From contig CALUHC010000030.1 in the NCBI GenBank assembly GCA_944320355.1, positions 1 through 64,000 of the forward strand: a DNA stretch of 64,000 nucleotides. Reading direction: 5' to 3'. This document shows positions 51,453-62,269 of the stretch, piece after piece; position 1 is the stretch's first letter; the number at the start of each line of letters is the position of its first letter. Position numbers and translations under genes: made by a program. The notes below the pieces were generated by a model. The model was not told the origin of the DNA, searched no databases, and saw nothing but the letters and a program-made list of their open reading frames with translations. This DNA is from an uncultured Prevotella sp. (lineage in GTDB: Bacteria; Bacteroidota; Bacteroidia; Bacteroidales; Bacteroidaceae).

Positions 51453-53168
51453 TTACAATGTTATTTCGAGCAACATCTCATCTACAGCCTTCCCCGGAGG
51501 TGTCATCGGCAGCACATTGTCCTCCGGCTTTATGGCACACTCCAACAGGTAAGGTCCGTCTGAGGCCACCATCTTTGCCACTTCTGCCTCTAAGTCGGCT
51601 CGCTCAGTCACCACACCGTAAGAAATGGCGTATGCTTCGGCCACCTTCTGATAGTCGGGATTCATCATCTTGGTGAACGACTGACGTCCCCCGAAGAACA
51701 TATCCTGCCACTGGCGCACGTTGCCCAGGTAGTTATTGTTGAGCAGAACCATCTTCACGGGTGCCTGCTGCTCCATGATTGTGCCAAGCTCCTGGATGCT
51801 CATCTGCATTCCTCCGTCGCCCATGAACAAGCAAACCATGCGCCCCGGTGCGCCGAAAGTGGCCCCGATGGCCGCCGGAAGGCCGAAGCCCATGGTGCCG
51901 AGCCCGCCGCTTGTCACGATCGAACGCTTTCTGTTGTACTTGAAGTAGCGGCTGGCGAACATCTGGTTCTGCCCTACATCGGTGACGAGCACGGCCTCGC
52001 CGCCAGTAGCCTCAGCCACTGCGTTGACCACTTCGCCCATCAGCAGCGGCCCGTCTGCCGGATGTATGGCCGGGCGGATCACCTTTTCATACTCAAGCTC
52101 GTAGAGCGGGCGGAACGATTCGCGCCACTCCGCATGACTGTCCTTCTTCAGCAGGCGGGTGATGGCGGGCAGTGTCACTTTGCAGTCGCCCACCACGGCC
52201 ACGTCGGTCTTCACGTTCTTGTCTATCTCCGAGCGGTCGATGTCGAGGTGAATCACCTTTGCCTGCCGCGCATACGCCGACACAAGCCCCGTAACACGGT
52301 CGCTGAAGCGCATCCCGATGGCTATAAGCACATCGCACTCCTGCTCCTTCACGTTGGGCGCATAGTTGCCGTGCATACCCAGCATACCCACGTTCAGCGG
52401 ATGGCCGGTTGGCAACGCCGACAGGCCGAGCAGCGTGCGGGCAGCCGGTATGTCGGCTTTCTCTATGAACTCCAGCAGTTCGTTGTGGGCATTGCCCAGC
52501 TCAACGCCCTGCCCCACCAGCGCCAACGGACGCTCGGCAGCGTTTATCAACTCGGCAGCGGAAGCGATGGCGGCCTCTGATGGCGTAGGGCAAGGCACAT
52601 AGCTGCGCACGAAATCCACATGCTGCGGCTTCCATTCGGCCATGTCCACCTGCGCATTCTTCGGGAAATCGAGCACCACCGGGCCCGGTCTTCCCGACCT
52701 GGCGATGTAGAAAGCGCGGCTCACGGCCCACGCTACATCTTCCGGACGGCGTATCTGATAGCTCCACTTGGATATTGGTTGGGCCACTCCCACGAGGTCA
52801 ACCTCCTGAAAAGCGTCCGTGCCGAGTGCCCCGATGCCCACCTGTCCGGCTATCACCACAATCGGGGTGGAGTCGAGCATGGCATCGGCAACGCCCGTCA
52901 GAGTGTTGGTTGCGCCCGGACCGCTCGTCACTATGCATACCCCCACCTCACCGCTCACGCGGGCATAACCCTCGGCGGCGTGCGTGGCGGCCTGCTCGTG
53001 GCGCACAAGTATGTGGTCGAAAGCCTTCTTCTCGCCCCTCGTATAGTCGTAGAGCACATCGAACACCGGCATTATCGACCCTCCGGGATAGCCGAATATG
53101 GTCTTGACGCCCTCCTCGATGAGTGCCCGTATGAGTATTTCTCCTCCTGAAATCATTTCCTGTTGCAT
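51453..53168 (-). CDS. ilvB: acetolactate synthase large subunit
   Basis: 571 residues, a ThDP-dependent enzyme making 2-acetolactate or 2-aceto-2-hydroxybutyrate. The catalytic glutamate lies in RHEQAATHAAEGYARVSG; the FAD-linked middle domain follows; the ThDP motif is GDGGMQMSIQELGTI and then LLNNNYLGNVRQWQ. Start ATG 53168. About 280 bases without features separate it from ilvD, an unusual gap within an operon. Confidence 0.96.
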   Translation of the reverse strand: MQQEMISGGEILIRALIEEGVKTIFGYPGGSIMPVFDVLYDYTRGEKKAFDHILVRHEQAATHAAEGYARVSGEVGVCIVTSGPGATNTLTGVADAMLDSTPIVVIAGQVGIGALGTDAFQEVDLVGVAQPISKWSYQIRRPEDVAWAVSRAFYIARSGRPGPVVLDFPKNAQVDMAEWKPQHVDFVRSYVPCPTPSEAAIASAAELINAAERPLALVGQGVELGNAHNELLEFIEKADIPAARTLLGLSALPTGHPLNVGMLGMHGNYAPNVKEQECDVLIAIGMRFSDRVTGLVSAYARQAKVIHLDIDRSEIDKNVKTDVAVVGDCKVTLPAITRLLKKDSHAEWRESFRPLYELEYEKVIRPAIHPADGPLLMGEVVNAVAEATGGEAVLVTDVGQNQMFASRYFKYNRKRSIVTSGGLGTMGFGLPAAIGATFGAPGRMVCLFMGDGGMQMSIQELGTIMEQQAPVKMVLLNNNYLGNVRQWQDMFFGGRQSFTKMMNPDYQKVAEAYAISYGVVTERADLEAEVAKMVASDGPYLLECAIKPEDNVLPMTPPGKAVDEMLLEITL

Positions 53169-53449
53169 AATATCATTTGTTTAGTTATGAGTTTAGAGTG
53201 ACGAATGCAGAGGTATCTTTGCCTTATGACAAGGCGCGCGGGACTCACAAACCGAATCACCATAACACTAAAGGCATCAATCGGTTTATACTGTTGAACG
53301 CCACAGCAACAAGCGCGTTCCACGCCTGCAGCAGCCGTATATCAATCCGTAAAATACGGCAACACCTCTCAGCACATGGCATACACTCTGCACCAAAGGC
53401 ACCAATTCCTCTGCGCTCATCGTCCTTCACTCTGCAATTGAGCACAAAC

Positions 53450-55255
53450 TCAATCATCAATCACCCTTACTCCGCCCTTGTCGGCCGAGCTTACGCTCTG
53501 TGCGTAGGCTCGTAAAGCTTTCGACACGGTGCGCTTGCGCGTCAACGGACGCTGCGGGCGGGCGGCCAGTTCCTCGTCTGTCAGTCTCACGTTTATGCTG
53601 CGGTTGGGGATGTCTATCTCTATAATGTCGCCGTCAACAATCTTTCCGATGTTGCCGCCGGCGGCAGCCTCGGGCGATATATGGCCTATGCTGAGGCCGC
53701 TCGTGCCGCCGGAGAAGCGTCCGTCAGTAATCAGCGCGCACTCAGTGCCAAGGTGCATACTCTTAATATAAGATGTGGGATAAAGCATCTCCTGCATACC
53801 TGGGCCGCCCTTTGGCCCTTCGTGGGTGATGACCACACAGTCGCCGCTCTGCACCAGGCCACCGAGTATGCCCTCGCAGGCATCCTCCTGCGAGTCGAAC
53901 ACGCGGGCCGGCCCTGCAAACCGCCATATCTTCTCGTCCACTCCGGCGGTCTTCACCACGCAGCCGTCCTGCGCAATGTTGCCGAAGAGCACCGCCAGTC
54001 CGCCGTCTTTTGTGTATGCGTGCTCAATGTCGCGTATGCAACCGGCGGCGCGGTCGGTGTCGAGCGACTCCCAACGGGCATCCTGGCTGCCCATGACGGT
54101 GGAGAACCGGCGCCTAGGCGCACTGCCATAGATGCGCAGAGCCTCGGGCTCTACACTCGCTTTCGTTATGTCATAGCGTGCCATCTGCTCGCCGAGCGTG
54201 TATCCGTCAACGCGCTTCACAGCCCCGTCTATAAGCCCGCCCTTGGCCAGCTCATTCATTATGGCGAGTATTCCGCCCGCGCGGCCACACTCCTGCACGC
54301 TGTATTTCTGCGTGTTGGGTGCCAGCTTGCACAGGCACGGCACACGGCGGCTCAGCTCGTCGATGTCCTTCATGGTGAAGTCGGCACCGGCCTCCTGCGC
54401 CACGGCCAGCAGGTGGAGCACGGTGTTGGTGCTTCCGCCCATGGCGATGTCGAGCGACATGGCGTTGAGGAAGGCCCGGCGAGTGGCTATGCTGCGCGGC
54501 AACACGCTCTCATCGCCGTCTTCATAATACGCAAGGGCGTTCTTTACTATCTGCCTCGCGGCGTCGCGGAACAGCTGAATCCTGTTCTTGTGCGTGGCCA
54601 GAATGGTGCCGTTACCGGGCAGCGACAGTCCTATAGCCTCGGTAAGCGAGTTCATGGAGTTGGCGGTGAACATACCCGAGCAACTGCCGCAACCCGGACA
54701 GGCACATCCCTCCAGCTCGGCCATATCCTCATCGCTCACCGATGGGTCGGCACCCTTCACCATTGCCGTTATAAGGTCGGCGTTCTCGCCGCGCCAGCGC
54801 CCTGCCTCCATAGGTCCGCCCGAGCAGAACACGGTGGGTATGTTGAGCCTCATCGAGGCCATGAGCATACCGGGTGTCACCTTGTCGCAGTTCGAAATGC
54901 AAATCATGGCATCCGCCTTGTGGGCGTTGACCATATATTCCACCGAGTCGGCTATTATGTCACGGCTGGGCAGCGAATACAGCATTCCGTCGTGGCCCAT
55001 GGCTATTCCGTCGTCAATGGCAATCGTGTTGAACTCGGCTGCGTAGCATCCCATGGCCTCTATCTCCTTTTTCACTATCTGTCCAACCTCATGCAGATGC
55101 GTATGACCTGGCACAAACTGCGTGAACGAATTGACCACGGCGATGATGGGCTTGCCAAACTGCTCGCGCTTCATGCCCGAGGCCACCCACAGGGCACGCG
55201 CGCCGGCCATGCGGCGCCCCTCGGTACATACTGCGCTTCTCAATCTGTGTTTCAT
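53450..55255 (-). CDS. ilvD: dihydroxy-acid dehydratase
   Basis: 601 residues. Fe-S dehydratase converting dihydroxy acids to the 2-keto acids of valine and isoleucine. Cluster-region cysteines lie in [10 protein letters not shown] and [29 protein letters not shown]-like sequence appears as [17 protein letters not shown]. The start is the ATG at 55255, about 38 bases after a consensus -7 box. First gene of the ilv run. Confidence 0.96.
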   Translation of the reverse strand: MKHRLRSAVCTEGRRMAGARALWVASGMKREQFGKPIIAVVNSFTQFVPGHTHLHEVGQIVKKEIEAMGCYAAEFNTIAIDDGIAMGHDGMLYSLPSRDIIADSVEYMVNAHKADAMICISNCDKVTPGMLMASMRLNIPTVFCSGGPMEAGRWRGENADLITAMVKGADPSVSDEDMAELEGCACPGCGSCSGMFTANSMNSLTEAIGLSLPGNGTILATHKNRIQLFRDAARQIVKNALAYYEDGDESVLPRSIATRRAFLNAMSLDIAMGGSTNTVLHLLAVAQEAGADFTMKDIDELSRRVPCLCKLAPNTQKYSVQECGRAGGILAIMNELAKGGLIDGAVKRVDGYTLGEQMARYDITKASVEPEALRIYGSAPRRRFSTVMGSQDARWESLDTDRAAGCIRDIEHAYTKDGGLAVLFGNIAQDGCVVKTAGVDEKIWRFAGPARVFDSQEDACEGILGGLVQSGDCVVITHEGPKGGPGMQEMLYPTSYIKSMHLGTECALITDGRFSGGTSGLSIGHISPEAAAGGNIGKIVDGDIIEIDIPNRSINVRLTDEELAARPQRPLTRKRTVSKALRAYAQSVSSADKGGVRVIDD

Positions 55256-55293
55256 ATCGTTACTTTGTTATAGCTTCTTTTGCGTATTAAATG

Positions 55294-55325
55294 CAAAGTT
55301 AATCTTTTTTGGTTTAACGCACAAA
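55294..55325 (-). promoter_or_regulatory. Bacteroidetes-type promoter of the ilv operon
   Basis: Minus-strand TTTG (55322-55325) and TAACTTTG (55294-55301) separated by exactly 20 nt. The leader of about 30 nt has no room for a leader peptide, unlike the leu operon. Confidence 0.82.
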
Positions 55326-55523
55326 AAAAACTTCTACAAAATGGCTTTTTAATGCAAATTTATAAGAAACTGTCATATATTAATAACAAAATGCAACCAT
55401 ACTACATCTTTTATAATACAGAATGAACGCATAGCACAATTTTGCCGCCATACTTCAAAAGCAAGAACAAAGCAACGAACAAAACCACAGATACAAACCA
55501 AAAAGGAAACTATGACACCACAC

Positions 55524-55675
55524 CAAAAACATATCAAAAATCAAAGCCAAACATTTTCTGCCGCAAAACGGGTCGTTCTGCACTACGAAACTGGCCGTTT
55601 CGGACTATGAAACGCACCGTTTTGGCTTGCAAAACGGCACGTTTCGCAACTCGCTGGCTATCAACCATTTACACA
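55524..55675 (-). repeat. dispersed 22-nt array element, type II, copy 7 (inverted)
   Basis: On the plus strand units start at 55566, 55588, 55610 and 55632, exactly 22 nt apart, with cores AAACGGGTCGTTC, AAACTGGCCGTTT, AAACGCACCGTTT and AAACGGCACGTTT. Read on the minus strand it has the same flanks as copy 6, including the 25-bp block that begins GGCTTTGATTTTTGATATG. Confidence 0.88.
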
Positions 55676-56086
55676 AGAGCAACCAAGCAGTCCGAAAGTA
55701 TCATAAACCACAGCTGCGCAACCGGCGACCACCCTCCACAAATGGCAATCTGCCCGGCAATAGGACAAAATAGCTTTGCCCTCCAAGAAAGCCATTGGGA
55801 ATGAAGCAACTCACATTGAACGCAAGCAAGAAACGCTGCCGCAGACAATAAACTTGAAGAAGAACAAACAGGAACGATGCCAATCTGCACAGCCACAAGG
55901 TTACGATGACAAAGACATGTTACTGCTTTTACATGACAATCACCCTCAAGCAACCCAACGACAACCTTCTGATTACCAATCCGTTTAAAGCTAAAAACGC
56001 ACAGACAGAGACTACCGGGAACAACGGAAGCGCGCAACTTTCACCAAAACTAAATATAGTTTAAAATGGTTAACGACATTCTCAAT

Positions 56087-56101
56087 GTGTATAAAATACA
56101 C
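56087..56101. promoter_or_regulatory. operator-like palindrome upstream of the arabinose operon
   Basis: GTGTAT and ATACAC are perfect inverted repeats around AAA, 30 nt upstream of the -33 element. It is a candidate binding site for the NUDIX-type regulator AraR encoded in this operon; the true operator sequence was not verified. Confidence 0.45.
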
Positions 56102-56130
56102 TATCAATGAATAAAAAAGGCGTGATTCTT

Positions 56131-56161
56131 TTTGCCATATCAAAATAAAGCCGTAAATTTA
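56131..56161 (+). promoter_or_regulatory. promoter of the arabinose operon
   Basis: TTTG at 56131-56134 and TAAATTTA at 56154-56161 with a 19-nt spacer; the last base departs from TAnnTTTG. A leader of about 48 nt follows. Confidence 0.55.
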
Positions 56162-56215
56162 CACCCAATAACCAGCAACATCACATTTTTTTTATACAAT
56201 AACTAAATACTTTTT

Positions 56216-57385
56216 ATGAGAAACTTTAAGGCATCAGCTATCGGATTGGGCATTACTGCGGCAATGCTCTCCGCGTGTTCGTCCGGCCAACAACAGGGCG
56301 AAATGACTGTCTCTGGACTGAATCCGGCTGCTTTCGACTCTACCATCAACGGCAAGAAAACAGCTCTCTACACACTAAAGAACAACAACGGCATGGAGGT
56401 ATGCATCACCAACTTCGGTGGACGCGTCGTATCGCTCGTAGTGCCAGACAAGAACGGCAAGCCCACCGACGTGGTGCTCGGGTACGACAACATCGCCCAA
56501 TATGCCGACACGGTAAACTCTCCGAGCGACTTCGGGTCGTCTGTGGGCCGCTATGCCAACCGCATAAACAAAGGCAAGATAACCGTAGCCGGACAGGAAT
56601 ACCAGCTGCCACAGAACAACTTCGGCCACTGCCTGCACGGAGGCCCGAGCGGATGGATGTACCAAGTATATGACGCCGAGCAACCAAACGACTCCACGCT
56701 GCGCCTGACCATAGTATCGCCCGACGGAGACAACGGATTCCCCGGAACAGTGACGGCAACCACCACTTATACATTATTAAATAATAACACACTCGACATC
56801 GCATTCGATGCCACAACCGACAAGGAGACCGTGATAAACATGACGAACCACAGCTACTTCAACCTGAATGGCGACCCGTCGAAGGAAGGCATGGACATGG
56901 TGCTCTACATCAACGCCGACAACTACACGCCGGCCGACTCTACCTACATGACAACGGGCGAGATAAGCCCTGTGGAGGGAACCCCAATGGACTTCCGCAC
57001 ACCGCACGCCATACAAGAGACCATCAATGACACCACGTTCGCGCAAATCAAGAACGCATCGGGCTACGACCACAACTGGTGCCTCAACACATACAAAGAC
57101 GGCAAGGGCGACGACACCACCGTTGCCGCGTCGCTCTACTCGCCAACAACCGGCATATTCCTCGAAATGTTCACCAACGAACCGGGAGTGCAAGTATACA
57201 CAGGCAACTTCCAAGGAACAGGCGTCAGCTGCAAGCACGGCATCAAATACCCCAAGCACGTGTCCGTATGCCTTGAAAGCCAGAAGTATCCCGACTCGCC
57301 AAACAAGAAGGACTGGCCCTCTCCATACCTCAAGCCTGGAGAGAAATACCACAGCCACGTGGCATACAAATTCAGCATAAAATAA
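56216..57385 (+). CDS. galM: aldose 1-epimerase, lipoprotein form
   Basis: 389 residues. It interconverts alpha and beta anomers of sugars. Family motifs: NFGGRVVSLVVPDKNGK, NFGHCLHGGPSGW with a catalytic His, MTNHSYFNLNGDPS, and the EPGVQVYTGN segment with a catalytic Glu. The N-terminus carries a lipoprotein signal with lipobox LSAC followed by SSG, so it is expected in the periplasm, anchored to a membrane. There it would supply the transported anomer of arabinose. First gene of the arabinose operon. Confidence 0.93.
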   Translation: MRNFKASAIGLGITAAMLSACSSGQQQGEMTVSGLNPAAFDSTINGKKTALYTLKNNNGMEVCITNFGGRVVSLVVPDKNGKPTDVVLGYDNIAQYADTVNSPSDFGSSVGRYANRINKGKITVAGQEYQLPQNNFGHCLHGGPSGWMYQVYDAEQPNDSTLRLTIVSPDGDNGFPGTVTATTTYTLLNNNTLDIAFDATTDKETVINMTNHSYFNLNGDPSKEGMDMVLYINADNYTPADSTYMTTGEISPVEGTPMDFRTPHAIQETINDTTFAQIKNASGYDHNWCLNTYKDGKGDDTTVAASLYSPTTGIFLEMFTNEPGVQVYTGNFQGTGVSCKHGIKYPKHVSVCLESQKYPDSPNKKDWPSPYLKPGEKYHSHVAYKFSIK

Positions 57386-57435
57386 AGCGGTGAAAGCACA
57401 TCCATAACTTCTATCAACAAATAACTGAAAACAAA

Positions 57436-59181
57436 ATGAATTGGACATCTAAAGAGTTCATATGGCTCGACTGGGCGATTCTCGCCATCGGTATACTCGC
57501 CATCATAGTGGCAGTCTACCGCACAATAAAGAAAGACAAGGAAAAAATGAAGGGAGCCGACAGCCAGGACTACCTCTTCGGAAAGGGTGAGCCGTGGTAT
57601 ATCATCGGCGCGGCCATCTTTGCTGCCAACATCGGCTCCGAGCACCTCGTAGGACTCGCCGGAACCGGTGCCAAGGACGGCGTGGGAATGGCCCACTGGG
57701 AGATGCAAGGCTGGATGATTCTCATACTCGGCTGGCTCTTCGTACCGTTCTACCAGCTGCTCAACAACAAGATGGGCAAAATCATCACCATGCCCGACTT
57801 CCTCAAGTTCCGCTACACCCAGCGCACAGGTTCGTGGCTGTCCATCATCACGCTGATAGCCTACGTGCTCACCAAAGTGTCCGTGACAGCCTTCACCGGC
57901 GGCATTTTCTTTGAGTACCTCATAGGGCTTCCTTTCTGGTACGGTGCCATCGGCCTCATAGTAGTTACGGCTATATTCACAGTGTTCGGCGGCATGAAAG
58001 GCGTGATGACCCTCTCTGCCATACAGACGCCAATCCTCATCATCGGCTCTTTCCTCGTGCTGTTCCTCGGGTTGAATATGCTCGGCAACGGCAGCATAAC
58101 CGAAGGATGGTCGCAGATGATGAATGTATGCAACGCCGCTCACGACGGATTCGGAACGACCCACCTGTTCCACACAGACCCTGCCGACCCGATGTACAAC
58201 CAATACCCCGGCTACGTGGTGTTCCTCGGAGCTTCCATCATCGGCTTCTGGTATTGGTGTACTGACCAGCACATCGTTCAGCGTGTGCTCGGCCAGACCA
58301 AGGGAGAGGACAACGCTAAGGTTATGGCCCGCGCACGTCGCGGCACCATCGCAGCAGGTTACTTCAAGCTGTTGCCTGTGTTCATGTTCCTCATACCTGG
58401 CATGGTGGCATACGCACTCTCCATGAAGACTGGCAGCGGCATCGAAATGGACATAACAAACACCCACGACACAGACGGCGCGTTTGCAATGATGGTGAAA
58501 AACATCCTGCCGGCCGGCGTAAAGGGCATCGTCACCATCGGTTTCGTTTGTGCACTTGTCGCCTCTTTGGCAGCGTTCTTCAACAGTTGCGCGACCCTGT
58601 TCACCGAAGATTTCTATAAGCCGATGAAGAAAGGCATGAGCGAAGCCCACTATGTGCTCGTAGGCCGCATCGCAACTGTGGTGGTCGTAATATTGGGTCT
58701 GGCATGGATGCCCATAATGATGAACATGGGCAACCTCTATTCTTACCTGCAGGACATACAGTCACTCATTGCCCCGGCCATGGTCGCAGTGTTCACTCTC
58801 GGCATTTTCTCGAAGCGCATCACTCCGAAAGCTGGCGAGTGGGGGCTCATCGGCGGCTTCCTTATAGGTATGCTTCGCCTGGTCACCAACGTCTTAACAA
58901 GCTCGGGCAAGGCAGCTATGGACGGCGCTTTCTGGGATGCCACCGCGTGGTTCTGGCAGACCAACTGGCTTGTGTTTGAGGTTTGGCTGCTTGTGTTCAT
59001 CATTGTGATGATGTTTGTTGTGTCGTTCTTCACCCCGGCTCCGTCCAAAGCACAGGTAGAAGCCATAACATTCAACGCAGAATACAGGAAGTCCATCCGC
59101 GAAAGCTGGACAATTGGAGATGTAATCGCGTCGCTCGGCGTAATCGCACTGTGCGCCGCATTCTATATATATTTCTGGTAA
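57436..59181 (+). CDS. araP: sodium:solute symporter, probable arabinose transporter
   Basis: 581 residues, SSS/SGLT family, with about 14 membrane spans. Segments such as AAIFAANIGSEHLVGLAGTGA, GGIFFEYLIGLPFWYG, GASIIGFWYWCTDQHIVQRVL and ASLAAFFNSCATLFTEDFYKP are typical of the SGLT core. The position between galM and the NUDIX regulator matches the known Bacteroides arabinose operon, in which this gene is the sugar importer. Arabinose as substrate is inferred from that context. Confidence 0.9.
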   Translation: MNWTSKEFIWLDWAILAIGILAIIVAVYRTIKKDKEKMKGADSQDYLFGKGEPWYIIGAAIFAANIGSEHLVGLAGTGAKDGVGMAHWEMQGWMILILGWLFVPFYQLLNNKMGKIITMPDFLKFRYTQRTGSWLSIITLIAYVLTKVSVTAFTGGIFFEYLIGLPFWYGAIGLIVVTAIFTVFGGMKGVMTLSAIQTPILIIGSFLVLFLGLNMLGNGSITEGWSQMMNVCNAAHDGFGTTHLFHTDPADPMYNQYPGYVVFLGASIIGFWYWCTDQHIVQRVLGQTKGEDNAKVMARARRGTIAAGYFKLLPVFMFLIPGMVAYALSMKTGSGIEMDITNTHDTDGAFAMMVKNILPAGVKGIVTIGFVCALVASLAAFFNSCATLFTEDFYKPMKKGMSEAHYVLVGRIATVVVVILGLAWMPIMMNMGNLYSYLQDIQSLIAPAMVAVFTLGIFSKRITPKAGEWGLIGGFLIGMLRLVTNVLTSSGKAAMDGAFWDATAWFWQTNWLVFEVWLLVFIIVMMFVVSFFTPAPSKAQVEAITFNAEYRKSIRESWTIGDVIASLGVIALCAAFYIYFW

Positions 59182-59186
59182 AAGAC

Positions 59187-59247
59187 ATTGCCGCCGGACA
59201 TAATCAACCTGCCAAAGAAATGGGCCGGACGCACATCCGGCGGCAAT
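59187..59247 (+). other. intercistronic hairpin before the NUDIX regulator gene
   Basis: ATTGCCGCCGGA pairs perfectly with TCCGGCGGCAAT around a 37-nt loop. No T-run follows. It may protect the upstream mRNA or reduce read-through into the regulator gene 20 nt downstream. Confidence 0.6.
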
Positions 59248-59266
59248 TACTACTTGACGAGCATCG

Positions 59267-59944
59267 ATGACTACATATTACGAAGAATATTCAAAGGTAC
59301 TGGTCTCCGTTGACTGCATCATATTCGGCTTCGACAAGGACGAACTGCGAATCCTTATCGGCAAACGAAAGATGGATCCCGGACGCGGGCAATGGTCACT
59401 GTACGGGGGCTTCATCCATGACAACGAAAGTCTCGATGAAGCAGCCAACAGGGTTCTTTACGAACTGACAGGGCTGCGCAACATATATATGCAACAGGTA
59501 GGAGCATTTGGGAAAGTTGACCGCGACCCAGGAGAACGTGTCATTTCAGTAGTATACTACGCCTTGATAAACGTGAAAGACTACGACGTAAAGCTGCAAG
59601 AGCTGCACGGTGTCAAGTGGATTGCCGTCAACGAGCTTCCCCCGCTCTACTCCGACCACAACACCATGGTGGCCTTAGCGCATAAAATGATGCAGCAAAA
59701 GATATCGCGAGAGCCTATCAGCTTCAACCTGCTCCCAACGCTTTTCACCCTCACGCAGCTACAAAGGCTGTATGAAGCTGTGTGCGGAGAGAAAGTTGAC
59801 AAGCGCAACTTCCGCAAACGAATCAAGGACATGGACTTCATCGAAAAGACAAACCTTATCGACAAGACCAGCTCGCGGCGCGGAGCCTGCCTCTACCGAT
59901 TCAACGAAAGGGCTTACAACAATGCCCCAAACTTTAAACTATAA
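59267..59944 (+). CDS. araR: NUDIX-family arabinose regulator
   Basis: 225 residues. An N-terminal NUDIX fold (about 8-140) is followed by a winged-helix C-terminus ([28 protein letters not shown]). The NUDIX box [20 protein letters not shown] keeps the spacing but has Val and Leu in place of two catalytic glutamates of REUxEE, so hydrolase activity is unlikely. Such proteins act as L-arabinose-responsive repressors in Bacteroides, and the gene order here (galM, transporter, regulator, araD, araA, araB) matches that system. It should repress this operon until arabinose binds. Confidence 0.88.
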   Translation: MTTYYEEYSKVLVSVDCIIFGFDKDELRILIGKRKMDPGRGQWSLYGGFIHDNESLDEAANRVLYELTGLRNIYMQQVGAFGKVDRDPGERVISVVYYALINVKDYDVKLQELHGVKWIAVNELPPLYSDHNTMVALAHKMMQQKISREPISFNLLPTLFTLTQLQRLYEAVCGEKVDKRNFRKRIKDMDFIEKTNLIDKTSSRRGACLYRFNERAYNNAPNFKL

Positions 59945-59955
59945 AGCATTTTGAT

Positions 59956-60657
59956 ATGTTAGAAGAACTGAAAGAAAAAGTATTCAAGGCCAATCTCGAC
60001 TTGGTGAAGCATAACTTGGTAATTTTCACATGGGGAAATGTGTCAGGGATAGACCGCGAGAAAGGGCTCGTGGTGATAAAGCCGTCGGGCGTGAGCTATG
60101 ACACGATGAAGGCATCCGACATGGTTGTGGTTGACCTGCAAACCGGCAACGTTGTAGAGGGCGACCTCAACCCGTCGTCAGACACACCGACCCACCTTGT
60201 GATATACAGGGCTTTCCCGGAGATCGGGGGCATAGTACACACGCATTCCACATACGCCACGGCCTGGGCCCAGGCAGGCAAGGCCATTCCGAACATCGGA
60301 ACAACCCACGCCGACTATTTCCATGACGACATTCCCTGCACCGCCGACATGACCGAAGCCGAAGTGAAAGGCGATTATGAGCTTGAGACAGGCAACGTAA
60401 TCGTAAGGTGCATTAACGAAAATAATGTGAACCCCGTCCACACTCCGGGCATCCTGGTAAAGAACCACGGCCCGTTTGCATGGGGAAAAGATGCCGACAA
60501 CGCCGTCTACAACGCCGTGGTAATGGAGCAAGTGGCAAAGATGGCATTCATATCATTCACGGTAAACCCCGCCACGACCATGAACCCACTGCTCGTGGAG
60601 AAGCACTTCAGCCGCAAGCACGGCCCCAACGCCTATTACGGACAGAAGAAAAAATAA
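59956..60657 (+). CDS. araD: L-ribulose-5-phosphate 4-epimerase
   Basis: 233 residues, class II aldolase fold, zinc-dependent. Zinc-site histidines lie in [14 protein letters not shown] and in [26 protein letters not shown] and PSGVSY bind the substrate phosphate. It converts L-ribulose 5-phosphate to D-xylulose 5-phosphate, feeding the pentose phosphate pathway. 11 bases after araR. Confidence 0.94.
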   Translation: MLEELKEKVFKANLDLVKHNLVIFTWGNVSGIDREKGLVVIKPSGVSYDTMKASDMVVVDLQTGNVVEGDLNPSSDTPTHLVIYRAFPEIGGIVHTHSTYATAWAQAGKAIPNIGTTHADYFHDDIPCTADMTEAEVKGDYELETGNVIVRCINENNVNPVHTPGILVKNHGPFAWGKDADNAVYNAVVMEQVAKMAFISFTVNPATTMNPLLVEKHFSRKHGPNAYYGQKKK

Positions 60658-60710
60658 ACACAGACATCCCATTATAAACTATTGTCAATAACTAAAATAA
60701 CAAAACAACT

Positions 60711-62240
60711 ATGGTAAAAGCATTTGAAAATTTGGAAGTTTGGTTCGTTACCGGTGCACAATTACTTTATGGCGGTGATGCCGTTGTACAGGTTGACGGA
60801 CATTCTAAGGTTATGGTAGACGGCCTCAATGAGTCCGGTCGCCTGCCCATCAAGGTAGTTTACAAAGGCACAGCCAACAGTTCCAAGGAGGTTGCGGACA
60901 TATTCGCACAGGCCAACAACGACAAGAAGTGCGTCGGCGTGATAACATGGATGCACACTTTCTCACCGGCCAAGATGTGGATTCACGGTCTGCAGATACT
61001 CCACAAGCCGCTGCTCCACCTCCACACACAGTTCAATGAGGAGATTCCATGGGACACTATGGACATGGACTTCATGAACCTGAACCAGAGCGCGCACGGA
61101 GACCGCGAGTTCGGGCACATCATTTCGCGTATGCGCATCCGCCGCAAGCTCGTGGTCGGATACTGGAAAGACGCCAAGACACAAGACCACATAGCCGTAT
61201 GGGAACGTGTGTGCGCAGCATGGGCCGATGCACAGGATATGCTCATAATACGCTTTGGCGACCAGATGAACAACGTCGCCGTGACCGACGGAGACAAGGT
61301 GGCCGCAGAGCAAGTGATGGGCTATCACGTTGACTACTGCCCTGTGAGCGAGCTGATGGAATGCCAGAAGCAGGTCAAGGACGAGGATGTAGAGGCTCTT
61401 GTGGCCGAATACTTCAAGCTGTACGAGCACGACGCAGCTCTTGAGGATGAGAACAACGAGAACTATGCCATCGTCTGGAATGCCGCCAAGGCCGAGCTGG
61501 CCATACGCGCCATACTGAAAGAGAAGGGCGCAAAGGGCTTTACCACCAACTTCGACGACCTCGGACAGACGGAGGGCAGCCACTTCGACCAGATTCCCGG
61601 TCTCGCCTCGCAGCGCCTGATGGCCGAAGGCTACGGTTTCGGAGCAGAGGGCGACTGGAAGTCGGCAGCTCTCTACCGCACACTTTGGGTGATGAACCAG
61701 GGCATGGGCGGCGGATGCTCGTTCCTTGAGGACTACACCCTCAACTTCAACGGCGAGCAGAGTGCCATCCTCCAGGCCCACATGCTTGAGGTATGCCCGC
61801 TCATAGCCGCTGCAAGGCCACGCCTCGAAGTGCATTTCCTTGGCATCGGCATACGCAAGAGCCAGACTGCACGCCTCGTGTTCACATCGAAGGTAGGCAA
61901 GGGCGTAACGGCAACAGTGGTAGACATGGGCAACAGATTCCGCCTCATCGTGAACGATGTTGACTGCATCGAGCCAAAACCACTGCCCAAACTCCCTGTG
62001 GCATCAGCGCTCTGGATACCGCAGCCTAACTTTGAAGTTGGCGCAGGATGCTGGATTTATGCCGGAGGCACACACCACAGTTGCTTCTCCTATGACCTGA
62101 CTGACGAATACTGGCAGGACTATGCCGAGATAGCAGGCATAGAGTGCGTCATCATAAACGACAAGACCACAGTTGACGACTTCCGCAAGGAGCTGCGCTT
62201 CAACGAGGTTTACTATATGTTGAACAAAGCGCTTTGCTAA
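60711..62240 (+). CDS. araA: L-arabinose isomerase
   Basis: 509 residues, the usual size. It converts L-arabinose to L-ribulose. Family features: EVWFVTGAQLLYG at the N-terminus, CVGVITWMHTFSPAKMWI, PLLHLHTQFNEEIPW, and the C-terminal GAGCWIYAGGTHHSCFSYDL with metal-site His. Cytoplasmic. 53 bases separate it from araD and 114 from araB. Confidence 0.97.
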   Translation: MVKAFENLEVWFVTGAQLLYGGDAVVQVDGHSKVMVDGLNESGRLPIKVVYKGTANSSKEVADIFAQANNDKKCVGVITWMHTFSPAKMWIHGLQILHKPLLHLHTQFNEEIPWDTMDMDFMNLNQSAHGDREFGHIISRMRIRRKLVVGYWKDAKTQDHIAVWERVCAAWADAQDMLIIRFGDQMNNVAVTDGDKVAAEQVMGYHVDYCPVSELMECQKQVKDEDVEALVAEYFKLYEHDAALEDENNENYAIVWNAAKAELAIRAILKEKGAKGFTTNFDDLGQTEGSHFDQIPGLASQRLMAEGYGFGAEGDWKSAALYRTLWVMNQGMGGGCSFLEDYTLNFNGEQSAILQAHMLEVCPLIAAARPRLEVHFLGIGIRKSQTARLVFTSKVGKGVTATVVDMGNRFRLIVNDVDCIEPKPLPKLPVASALWIPQPNFEVGAGCWIYAGGTHHSCFSYDLTDEYWQDYAEIAGIECVIINDKTTVDDFRKELRFNEVYYMLNKALC

Positions 62241-62269
62241 TCCGCGCGACCGAACAAAAAGCTAAAAGG

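Larger units (their letters stand above)
55256..56215. other. divergent intergenic region between ilvD and galM
   Basis: Holds the ilvD promoter (55294-55325), a type II 22-nt array element (55524-55675), a weak palindrome-like stretch near 55745-55880 related to the R family, an operator-like palindrome (56087-56101) and the galM promoter (56131-56161). Confidence 0.65.
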
